Below, piece after piece: positions 24,201 to 36,200 of a stretch of DNA of 64,000 nucleotides (positions are counted from its first letter, which is position 1; each line of letters starts with the position of its first letter). The notes below the pieces were generated by a model, which was not told the origin of the DNA, ran no database searches, and was given only the letters and a program-made list of their open reading frames with translations. The position numbers were made by a program, and so were the translations under genes. The stretch spans positions 496,001-560,000 of the forward strand of contig CM034307.1 in the NCBI GenBank assembly GCA_019925795.1, read 5' to 3'. The DNA comes from Dendrobium chrysotoxum (taxonomy: Eukaryota > Streptophyta > Magnoliopsida > Asparagales > Orchidaceae).

Positions 24201-27200
24201 CACAATCTCCCCCACTTAAATAACTGACGTCCTTGTCAGTATCTTTATCCCAGAATCATCCACCAGACAAATAGGATTCCAGAGGTGGCCCCTACAAGTT
24301 CAAGTGGTGGCTCCCATCATGTAGCACTTTGTTCCATATAAGAGATATTGTTCGCTTTGGCCTAAGAGCCTCACGGTTTTCTTTAGATTTTGTTTTGTAT
24401 TTTCCTTTATTTTTTGTAGCCAGCAGTTTGTAATAGATTAGTGATTGAGTGATCTCCTGGCTATTGTATATTAATTTTGAAAGAATGAATATATTGTAAT
24501 ATTTTGAGATATGTAATTATTAGCTGCTTTCACTGGATATACAAAGTCATTGTTTAGAAGCTCTGGTTGATTAGTTAAAAAGATAAAACAGATAATTCTT
24601 CCAAATTTGATTCTGGGGCGTTACAGCAGGAGCCACCACTTGAACCTGTAGGGTCACTTTTAGAATCCTATATACCTGATGGATGATTCTGGGATAATGA
24701 TACTGAGGAGGACGTCATTTACTAAAGTGAGGGAGGTTGTGAAATCCTTTAAGTAGAAAAAACTAAACTCTTAAATATCAAGACACCTTTTGGTATAATG
24801 GTTGGAATTTCATAAAGAAACTCCACAGTTAAGTGTGCTCATGCTAGAGCAATACTAGGATGGGTGACCTCCTGAGAAGTTGCACCAATGAGATAAAATC
24901 ATGAAGCTATTAGACCAAAACAGACAATACATCAATAGTTAAGAGTTTAGGTTGTTATAAACACACCCTGACATGCTTAAAATTGTATCAAAGATGTTTC
25001 AGGTCTAAATAAGAGATAGACATAAGCTAAATGCATCCTTACATAGGGGTAATATGTGCAAGATATATAAGGGACACATTGAAAGCCTTTTTTTAAGTTC
25101 ACTTCTTGTTTGTATTCATTTTGATCATCTCAATCATTCCTATTCAAAATATATAAATCGTAGCCTGAGTGATATAACCCCACTTGTTCCCATAAGCCAT
25201 CGTAACCACTCACTTGTTTTTGTTAAAGAATTTAATGTTTGCAGCCTTAATAAACTTATAAATCAATTCCTTCTCTCAATCATTTGGTCCTTCTACTTGT
25301 CCTATTTCAACATTCACAAATATTAGCCTTAGCTCAGGTACCATTCAATGTTTGTACCAATTCATCTCCCACCTGCTTGAGTGTTGAACTTTTACATGTT
25401 GCTTTTTAGATAGAGGTGACGAGCATTGGGCCTTCTTTTTTCTATTAAGAATCCAACTATTCATGTCTCTCCTCTACTCAAGAATTATGACTAAACGCTA
25501 ATGACTATAACTTCCCTACGCTAACCCTATTTCAATTATATTTTTCTGAATTTTTTTTTTTAATTTTTCTTATTGAAGTAGAGATTATTATTTTTTAAGA
25601 TTTTCTTCATATTTTAGGTTCTCTCAAAAACATATGTATTAATGTTGCTTTTTAATAATGAGGTTTTATGAATTTATTCATTAGCAATCTAATAATCTTA
25701 AATTTTGTATTGTATAATAGGAGAATAATCTCTGAATTAGTATGAATATAATTTGCAATGATATTATATTTCATTGCATGATAATTTTAATAAAAATAAT
25801 AGTATATGGTGTTTTAATCACACATTTTATATCAATAATTTATAAAAGAAAATATTGTTTACCTTTATGTCATGTTGCTATGTTCGTGTCATATTGTGTC
25901 CATGTCATAGTGTGTTCTATAAGGCTTTTCACAGCCTACTAGGATGGGCAATGATGTACCAATTGGGATAATTCGGTAAGGTCTGACCAAACTGTCACAG
26001 CCCTTTGGTTGGTTCATCCGGATTTGGGCTGACACACCATGTATCAATCATCAAACCTGTTATCTTCTTTGATTGATAGGGGCAGTCTCAAGAAACTTTC
26101 AATTCATATCCTTGAAACTTGCATCATGTTTAAGAAATTGACAGGAAAATTTCAGTTCCAGAAGACATCATACTTCAAAGTTTAAATATTTAAATCCACA
26201 TCAACCATCCGTTAAATTTAACTGCAATCCATTACTTCTAAGCTCCTCTATAGTCCTGAACATAAAAATAGAATCAACCAAAAGCTCTATAAGAATCCTT
26301 CCCCATTGATTAACTTGCATCTGATCGACACTATATAAATAATGGAAAAAAAAAAATTGGTAGAGTTGCAGATGCAGTGAGAGAGCATCATTACCCAAGT
26401 AAGAGAACTAGAGTAGTCAGTAACAGATCAACACAATTCATAAGAAATTGCCTTCCAACAAGATCCAGCAAAGTTTAAACTAATAAAAAACAATGATAAC
26501 ATAAGGAATTTGACAAAAGAACATCCTAATCGGAAAGATGAATAACCTTAATACTTCTTAAACCAGCAACGACAATGCCATGCTCAGGGTCTTCTCTGAG
26601 TTCGAGGTGCCCAGATGATTTTTCAAGCAAATCATAGATGACCTGGAATAGGACAGAAAAGATGATATTTTCGCCAAGATTGCAGTCTTACGAGATGGAG
26701 CAAGGATGATGAAACGCCATTCAAAATTAATTTGGGGATTCAAGAATCAAGCAAAACCATTGATTACATCAAAATGAAAAGCACACCTCATTGTACACTT
26801 CAAGGTAAGAGCAAGAGACTTCAAAGTTGTCTGAACTCGTATCATTCTTGATAAGTTCAAAGATGGTGTTTAGGCTAAGAACCATGAGTCCGGGATCATT
26901 TTGAGTCCCAACCATAGTATAAGTTTTCCCACTGATAAGAACATGGAATAAGATATTTCAAAAGACGAAAAAAAGTAAATTGCTCGCTTTAAGCATAACT
27001 AAATGTGAAACTTTTAGTCATTACATCTAACCTAAGCTATCATAAATAAGATTGTCTATAATTTTAAAGGTTAACCAAAAGATATAAAAGGAACAAAGAC
27101 TCGAACCAATGAGAGAAAATGACATACAAAGAATGAAGAACCAAACAAAAGTCATAAAGCCATGCATATTATGAAAAAAATTTAAGGCAATCAAATCCAC

Positions 27201-30200
27201 TTCCTGAAAAGAATCACAGTAAAAATTAACTTCAAATTTAATATAAAAATATCTGCTACAGTACTACATTAATCTGCAGTCCTGTACAGAAAACTCTAGC
27301 TATTCCCCCAAAAATTCTCATTCTATAGATCCGAAAACAGCCTAAATCTAAGTTTACTTCTGATTCCCAAGTATGCACATTAATTCAGTAATTTAAGTAC
27401 TGTTTATTTGGATATCTTCAAAATACATGCATTTTAGAATTGCATGTTAGTACTTATTTCCTGTACAAAAATATCTGCTTCTCCCTACAACAAAACTACA
27501 TCCTCTCTACTTATTGATCCCCGATATGGACTAATTTGCTCAAAGAATAGTATAATCAGGCACTCACTCAAGTTTTATGATAATTGCACTAAGTCGAAGG
27601 GGGTGAAAAGCCAAAGGATACAACAACAACAACAACAACATCAAGCCTTTATCCCACTACGTGGGGTCGGCTACATGAATCCTTTTTCTCCATTGTGTCC
27701 TGTTAAAAGTCAAATTCTCGTTTTAATCTAATAAAGAAAGATCATTTCTAGTATTTTCTAACCAAGTCTTTTTAGGTCTACCTCTATCTTTCTTAACATA
27801 AGTCAAATCTAAGACCTCTACTTTCCTAACCGGATCATCGAGAGGCCGCCGTTTATTGTGACCAAACCATCTAAGGCGACTCTCTCTAATCTTATCTTCC
27901 ACTGGAGCTACTCCAACCTTTTCACGAATATGCTCATTTCGTATCCTATCTCTATGGGTAAAGCCACTCATCCACTTAAGCATTCTCATCTCTGCAACAC
28001 TTGACTTAGAATTATGCTTCTCTTTTAATGGCCAACATTCGGCACCATAAAGCATTGCAGGTCTCACCACCATCTTATAGAATTTTCCCTTAAGTTTGAG
28101 GGGTACTTTTCTATCACACAATAAGCCCGAAGCATTCCTCCACTTCAACCATCCAACTTGGATTCTGTTGATAATATCCCCATCTATTTCACCATCACTC
28201 TAAACAATAGATCCAAGATATCTAAAACGTGTACTCTTATTAATGACTTGACCGGCCAAAGTCACAATCCCCTCACTAGGTCTATTATTACAAAAATTAC
28301 ACTCCATATATTCCGTTTTAGATCTACTCAAGTGAAGACCTTTAGACTCTAAGGATAAGAATAACAATTATTTAAAAAATTTTCATTTCATTGAAAAATC
28401 TTTTTCAATACAAGCATTCTTCTACAAGCATGTGCAGGACAAAACACAACATGATTATAAAAATAATTATGAGTGCCCTTGACCCACTCTACGTTTGCCT
28501 CTAAGGGCTCCCACGCAGAAAGTCCTTTGCAGGCACACTTTGTCGTAACTTTTGTGCTCTCTCTTGATGTCAAGGACCTCAACATGGTCCTCCAGCCTCA
28601 AATAGTAGTCTCTCAATACTGGATATAGTACATGCTTTGTCAAGATGGTTGAGATCTCATGCAACCTTTGGGCAAATAATGGTGAAATCCATGTCGTAGA
28701 GTCATGGAACGCTATCAGTCATGGATGCCCTTGCCTCACCTCAACCATGATTGTGATCTCCACATTCTCATTCTTCATTTGTACCCAAAATTCATCTCTC
28801 AGGGTCTACAGTCCACAAAGATGCCTTGATGTATGCTACCTGGCATCTGACACTCTCCAATCATGGCACAACATTCCTTACACGCCAGTTTTGCTTGAAT
28901 TCCACTTGGCACTTCACTCACTTCAGACAACAGTCAATCTCTTCGATGCTCCACTGCAAATTATCCTCCTTCCATTCTTGTAGAGAGAAAAAGTTCATTC
29001 ATTCCAACAAGAGATTTCAAGACGTCCTTGGTCCAACAAGAGAAAATGTGCGCTCTAAGTTGAAGGAGGTCCAGTAGATTCCTCAAATAACATAAAGAAT
29101 TCAATTCATCTTCTATTAAGAGCTTTGAGATTCATAATCAGTACCAAAAAAAAAAGTGCTTGATAGGTAAGGGATTTATGATCTCAACAATGCTTAACAA
29201 AAATTTCCCAATAATTTGACATCCTCTTGATTATCATAATTGAATGATAAGATCTTTTAGTCAATTCATCTAGTGATGTCATAATCAACATAAAGACTTT
29301 TTTTATACATTAAATTAAAGGATATTCCCAATTAACATTCTCAAGCTCATTTTCAACTATAAGATTAAGACCTCTCCCATCTAAGAGAATGGAGTACAAA
29401 GGCACTTTAAATGTTGAGTGCTATAATGAACTTGTAACAATATACTTATAAGGACTAAGATTTCTCAAAACTTAAAAGTTGACATCACAAAGGTTGTAAC
29501 AATGACTCCTTAATACCCAAGAAACCCTAAACCATTTCTTAAATGCTATTTTGCTCCCTCTTGCTTTACTTTCTAGCGAGTGATGATAAGGCTATAGCTC
29601 CTCTTCCTCGCTCTCCTCTTCGTCTTCATCGATTGTGGTTCGTAACTTTATAAGGATTTTTTTTCTTAACTACCAAGTCTCGCGCTTGGTCACCACTTCT
29701 TCTAGTTTTCCTTTCTTTGTAAGATCATTGCATTTATCGGATTGCACTAGTTTTAGTTACTACAAATCTGCAATTAATCATCTCTTTAGCATTCCATGGG
29801 AAGTACTCATTTCATAATATGGTTTATAAAATGACTAGATTGAAGAAAATAATTTGAAATTAATTTTCTTTAGATATTTCGGCTACTATGATTTGAGAAT
29901 TGGGAGCTTTCATGTATTGTGAATTTTGCTAAAAATATAATTTTGGCTATTGTAATTTTTTTTAGAGCTCCTAGCTCTTGATTGATTTTATGGAATGCTA
30001 TATTTTCTATTGCAATTCTCAGCCAAATTGCAATAAAAAAGCTCCATTCAAGTCGACTTGATATTGAAATGTGTCGGACCAAGATCAATCATAAAACGGG
30101 CCGAGCTAGCCCGAAATTGACTAAATCAAGCCACAAATTCAATTTGAGCCTCTTAGTAATCCATCAAACCGCTTTCATGCCATCCCTAGGTCAGCTCATC

Positions 30201-33200
30201 AATAGCCCTACTTAGAGAGGTTATTTTTATAATTGAAACTAGTGACATCCATATAAGAATGGAGTAAATCTAGACATCAATTTACATTCACCTTCCTATC
30301 ATAGTAGTTTGTGACATTTATAATCACAATTGGTAGAAATTTTTGAATGCGCTCGAATTTACATCCAAATCTCCTATCTCAAGTACTTACATGACCATAT
30401 GGCTTTAATTTGGTTTAACAATTCCATTGTGGGCTTCAAAAATTTCTCGCCCCGACCTCTCTGCGCCAGTTCTTTCTTGTTTGTTTATGTGGGCGAGAAG
30501 AGTTTTAATGAATTTAGGTTTCGGGATAGATTTTCAAAAGACAGATTGAGTTTGTAGATAAGACACTACCCAGAGATTTCACCCTCATTTTGCGAGGACT
30601 TTATAATCTAAGTTCTAATTTTCTATAGGCGCAAGCCCCTATAGTTAATTATCCCTCCCGATAACAAGAGAGAACTTTTGATTAAGGCTAGTCGTAAGAT
30701 AGCCCGCATAGGTTGTAAACCCAACGTATAATAGTAACAGTTTTAGAGTTTGAATTTAAATTTGAATTTTGAATTTTATCATCATAAACTTAAAACAAGT
30801 GGGGGGGGGGGGGGGGGGGGGGGAGCCCGATCAAGATCCCATGGTTCCGTCATCCCGGGCTATCATGGTCCCTAGTCTACTTAATCAGTTAATCAGAGGA
30901 AGTAGTTGACCCACCCTGACATAAGGCATCTTATCGGCAGTCATGGATTGCTTCATCCAAGAATACCTTGTAGACTTGGGATGGTGTTTGTCTAAGGGGA
31001 TACATTTGAATCCACCTTAGCTGACAAAAAAGGCTTTGTGTCTATCAAATATACCCTATGATTCATACTCAAGGGTTTGATGCTGTTAGGTAACATACGG
31101 GCTTTGACCATGATTGGAATATAATGGTACTAATTTGCAGCAAACCACATGATCAGAGAGCACATGCCACGTCCCTGTTGACAAGAGATTATTTGAGGAT
31201 GAATCTTAGTGAAACACCTGACATGATATTTGCTCTTTGTGAGCCAAGGTTAAATTCAAATTTACCACCCCCGACAAACAGTTGCGCAAAGTGGATGGGT
31301 TTTAGTATTAAGTTTTCAGATGATAGATTTCATTTTAAGAATTCAGTTTTTTATTGATTTTAAGATGTGACCCCTCCGATTGAAATTATTTGTCAATGAG
31401 GCCATCATCAGGGTGACATGTCCATTTTTACTTTATTGGTTAAACCTTGTCGACTTTGTCTACTTGCCGACAAAGAATCGAGTTCGTCGTCAGCTTTATG
31501 TTTTTATTAATAAATCTTTCTTGTACTAGGCCTTGAAGGCCTAATATGAATGTATAAAATAAATATCCTAATCGGCGCTTCGACCGTATATTTGTTTGAC
31601 AGTTTGAGCCGTGTCAACTTCTATCTATTCAAATAGAAGGATCGGGCTCGATCTTAAGCTCATTTCTTAACACGCTCAATCAAACATGTACAGCAATTGG
31701 GAAGGGCACTTGCCCTTTTGAATCTACTCAGCTGGATCAAATCAATAGCCGAGGGCTTCGGGGGACATATCAACCCTGGAATTAGTCTTCAGAAATACCA
31801 ATAACGGTACATGTTTGATAATCCTTCTCTTTTTTTATTATACATACATACGCACACACTAAACAGAGAGAGGGAGGGGATCGGACAGGCACGGAGGCAA
31901 GGGAGTCAGTGGCTATGCGGGTCGATCGGAGTCAAACAACGACGTCAGAGGGTTGGAACGAGGGTGAGTGCAGGAGATCGTGTATGCGGCTAAGAGGGCA
32001 GAGGGAGTCGCACGCACAAGGAGGTCTGCGGCCGGAGGGGCTTCAGCTCTGTTTGGGTTCAGCGCAGGCTGGAGAGGAGGGAGTGCGGCTCGGTTGTAGG
32101 GCATGGTGGCGGTTGGGTGCAGAAGTAGGCACGCGAGAGTGTGTGATCAGCATGGGGTTCGAAGACGGAGGCGCAGGCACGGACCTTTGTAGCTATTCAT
32201 GCGGGTTGGTGAGTTCAACCATGCGGGATTGAGCAAACAGGAGAGGGAGGCTGCGGGATTGAGAGGATCGGGTAGAAATTGGCTGCCTTGCGCACAAACA
32301 GAGAGGAGAAGGTCGAATGCCAGGGGTTTTCGGGATTCCTTCGTGCGAGAGATTTGAATGGCGTGATTTCGTTTCTACCATATGAGGGAGTTTTTTATGT
32401 CGTAAGGGAGATCGTGGGGAGTTATGTGGAGTCGTTGCATGAGTAGAATCGTGGGTCAGTGCTTCTGTGGATTCTTGGAGGTCTACGGTCAACATCCATG
32501 TTTGAATATCCACATTTTTTATTAGTGGCTCTCAATTGAAATTTGACAATTGCATTAGTATTTCAATAGTATTCAGTAATTATTCAGAGCACAAATAAAT
32601 TTGGGCATTGAAAAAAATGACCCCATATGTTTTAAAATTTTTGTTATGAAAATGGAATAAGATAGACTTTTTCAGCTCCTAGAACTCCCCAATAGAATGG
32701 AGTTGTTGAAAGAAAAAAAAATGGGAATTTGATTGAATTGAGTAGATATGTAATGGATGAATATAAGTACTAAAATACTTTTAGATAGAAGCTTCGAATA
32801 CTACATGCTATGTGATGAATAGAATCTATTTTAGACCAATTTTAAATAAGATCCCATATGAATTACTTTTTGGGGAAAATCTAAGATTAGTCATATTCAT
32901 ATTTTTGGATGTAAGTGTTTCATTCTAAATAACGGAAAATAATTTCTAGGAAAATTTGATAGCAAATTTGATGATGAAATCTTCTTTGGTTAATCAATTT
33001 ATGGAAGAGTTTATAGAGTTTTCAACAAGAGGAAGTTGATTGTAGAAGAATCAGTACATATTATCTATGGTGATAACATAGTTGTATCTATTAAAAATGA
33101 TGTTATTGAAGATTATTTGGATGGGTTTAAGAAGATAAATTTAGAAGAAAAAGTTGATGATTCATTGCTTAAGGAATGGAAGTATAATAAAAATCATCTT

Positions 33201-36200
33201 AAGAAATTAGTTAGAGGATATCCAACCCAAAGAGTTATGACTAGAAGCCATAATAGGGATATAATAAATCATTCAGCATTTTTATATGAGATTGAGCATA
33301 AGAATGTTCATGAAACTTTGAAAGATAATTTTTGGATCATTACTATGGAAGAAGTGTCATTTTCAGTCTTTCACACATCCTGTATTTGAAGACCATCAAA
33401 CAAGGAAAATAAAGGTACCTTCCAGTTGAACCATATGCAAAAACAGTTGCATTTAGGCCTTGAATGACTCCAGCAATTGTTGAACGCACACCTTTATACA
33501 CATCCTGTAAATATCAGTCAGCATGATGTTAACATAAATTAGTAAGAAAAAATGGTATAGATATATAAATGGAAATTTTTGGTTTAGAAGAAAGTTAATG
33601 TTTCATCACATCCTCCGCATAATTAAGTTGAAAAGCCTTCTTATTCTACAAGAATTCTTAACACAAGAAAACTTTCATGGATAAAAAGTTTCAATGAAAA
33701 ACTTTATAAGCCATATATGAACCACAGGTTAATATAGGTTGTGTATCTTGTGACAAATTTTATTCAATAATGTATGCATTCTATTTGAAATTTTCAATGA
33801 TGGACACCCAAAATGCTTCTTCGCCAGTATACTTGAACTATTTTTATGAGACGACCTTTCATATTTATCTGTCAAGTAATTTTCCTAGGCGGCCATGGAA
33901 GAGGTGGAAACCCTAACCTGTTTAGGGGAAGGAAAAATCCGGAAGTGGAGATCTTGGAGGGTGAAAGATGGAATGCCTCCTCTAGAACCACTTTGTAGGG
34001 AGGAGATGAGCACTGGTTTAGAAAGAAGGGATGCTGATTTTGTAGGAAGAAGGGAGGAGTTCTACCGCGGAGGTGCTGAATTTAAAAGAAGAAGAGAGGA
34101 ATTTGATGAAGGGGTTGGGTATGATCATCGGAGGGAAGATCGTGACAACTGGGTAGCATCTCCTCTTCGTGAATGGGAGATTATGGAGGATTCAGGAGCA
34201 ACGGGGGTGACCCGAAGGTGAGGAAGTTGAATATGCCCATCTTTGAGGGCAAGGATGGTCATGGCTGGATCTACAAGGTGGAATGATATTTCGCCGTCAA
34301 CGGGTTGATGAAGGAAGAGAAGCTAACGGCGGCAGGACTATGTTTGGAGGGGAAGGCACTAACGTGGTACCAATGACCTGACATGAGGCAACCTATCAGG
34401 AGCTAGAGGGAGTTCAAAGAATGCTTACCAGAACGTTTTTGAACCGGTATGGGAGGAGACTTCTATGAGCAATTCTTTGCCTTGACACAGGAGGGGACTG
34501 AGGCAGATTACCATGACAGGTTCGAGTACTTGGCCAACAGATTAGACCGGCTCTCTGAGACAGTGCTAGAGGGAAACTTTATGAATGAGCTTAAACCGGA
34601 GATATGGGCAGCGGTTAGGGTGATGAGGCCAAGAGACCTAGGGGAGGCCATGGAGCTAGCACAATTGGTGAAGGATCAGAAGCAGCTGGAGAGAGGGGCT
34701 AGGGGGAGCAACTCAGAGGGACCGTACAGGATGACCACCACCTTCTTGGCTCCCAAGGGGCCAGCGCCAGGGAGTCTGAAGGAAGTGTCCAAGGAGAGAG
34801 TTAGAGGAGGGGGAAATGAGGAAAATTTCAAAAAGCTGACTTAGAAGGAGATACAGGAGAAGAGGGCAAAGGGGTTGTGTTTTAGATGTGATGAGAAGTA
34901 CAGGCCGAGGCATAGGTGTAAGGACCGAACTCTTTAGGTTCTCACCGTCTGTGATGACGAGGAAACTGAAGAGGGAGGTGGGAGTGGGTTAGAGATGGAG
35001 GAAGAGGAGAAGTTGCATCTGGATGTGGCAGAAGTATCCCTAAACTCAGTGGTGGGATTCACTCTGAATCACACTATGAAAGTGAAGGGAGAGATAGCTG
35101 ATAGAGAGATAGAAGTGTTGATAGATAGTGGGACAACCCACAATTTCATCTCCACTCAGATTATTGATCTGCTGGGGGTGAAACTAGTGGATACAGGAGG
35201 CTATGGGGTGATGATGGGCACAGAAAAGGTGAAAATGGGTAGAGGAGTTTGTAGGGGAGTAGTGCTGACGATTCAGGGGATCCAGGTGAGGGAGGACTTT
35301 CTTCCCATGGAGTTAGGGAGTAATGATGTCATCCTAGGGATGAAATGGCTGTAGACCTTGGGGGAGACCAAGGCCAATCAAGGAGCACTAAGGATGGAAC
35401 TGGTGGTGGGAGGAAGGAGGATGGTGATCCAGGGAGATGCAGGGTTGTCCAAGGCCGGAGTATCTCTCAAATCCATGATCAGAACCATACAGGAGGTGGG
35501 AGGTGGATATTTGGTGGAATTGCAATGCTTGGAGAGGGTCAGTGTAGGGGAAGAGGGAGGCATTCCCCTTGCAGTACAACCACTCATACAGCAGTTCAGT
35601 GAGGTGCTCCAACCACCTCAAGGTTTACCACCACCCAGAGAGCAGGAGCATGCAATCATTTTGAAGGAGTGGGTGTCACCGATTAGTGTACGACCCTACC
35701 GCTACCCCCAAATTCAAAAGGATGAGATTAAGAATCTGATTAGGGAGATGTTAGAAGCGTGGATCATCAGACCAAGTGTGAGTCCATTCTTTAGTGCAGT
35801 CTTACTAGTCAAGAAGAAGAATGGGAGCTGGAGGTTTTGTGTGAATTACAGAGCGTTGAATAAGGAGACTGTGTCGGATAAGTTCCCCATCCCGGTGATC
35901 GATGAACTACTGGATGAGTTGTATGGAGTAGTAGTGTTTTCTAAGATGGACTTGAAGTCGGGCTATCATCAAATCGGTAGAAGGAGGAGGATGTTCAGAA
36001 GACGGCCTTCAGGACGCACGAGGGGCACTACGAGTTCTTGGTGATGCCATTTGGGTTCACAAACGCCCCTGCTACCTTCCAGTCATGGATGAATATGGTG
36101 TTCAGGCTGTACCTCCGGAGGTTTGTTTTAGTTTTCTTTGATGACATACTTGTGTGTAGCAGAATCAAAGAGGAGCACCTGGAGCATTTAAGGGTGGTCT

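Larger units (their letters stand above)
18027..24625 (-). mobile_element. Rearranged Cassandra-like element nested in the outer one
   Basis: Starts TGTAAC and ends GTTACA, flanked by GCAGG (18022-18026 and 24626-24630), a 5-bp target duplication. In minus orientation it has one whole Cassandra-like LTR (24204 to 18027, interrupted by the gypsy element), a purine tract (24205-24217) and internal sequence. It then has only a fragment of a second LTR (24343-24380) and 245 bp of unrelated sequence (24381-24625). The PBS is deleted. Its LTR has a 5S-like block at 24061-24126. Confidence 0.72.
17673..24963 (+). mobile_element. Outer Cassandra-like TRIM retrotransposon, split by nested insertions
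   Basis: LTR at 17673-17918 (TGTAGAACC..GCTATTACA), PBS at 17922-17933, short internal region, then after a nested insertion the rest of the internal region (24631-24737) and the second LTR (24738-24963). No coding capacity. Both LTRs contain a 5S rRNA-like block, the hallmark described for Cassandra elements. The internal region resumes exactly after the GCAGG duplication of the nested element, which proves the order of insertion. Confidence 0.78.

Noticed and set aside
28388..28664. Minus-strand ORFs as a gene
   Set aside because: Two overlapping frames of about 65 codons without a known domain, start context or splice sites that extend them.
31811..32513. ORFs in the GC-rich block (107 aa plus, 106 aa minus)
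   Set aside because: Open in several frames because of base composition, with no recognisable motif.
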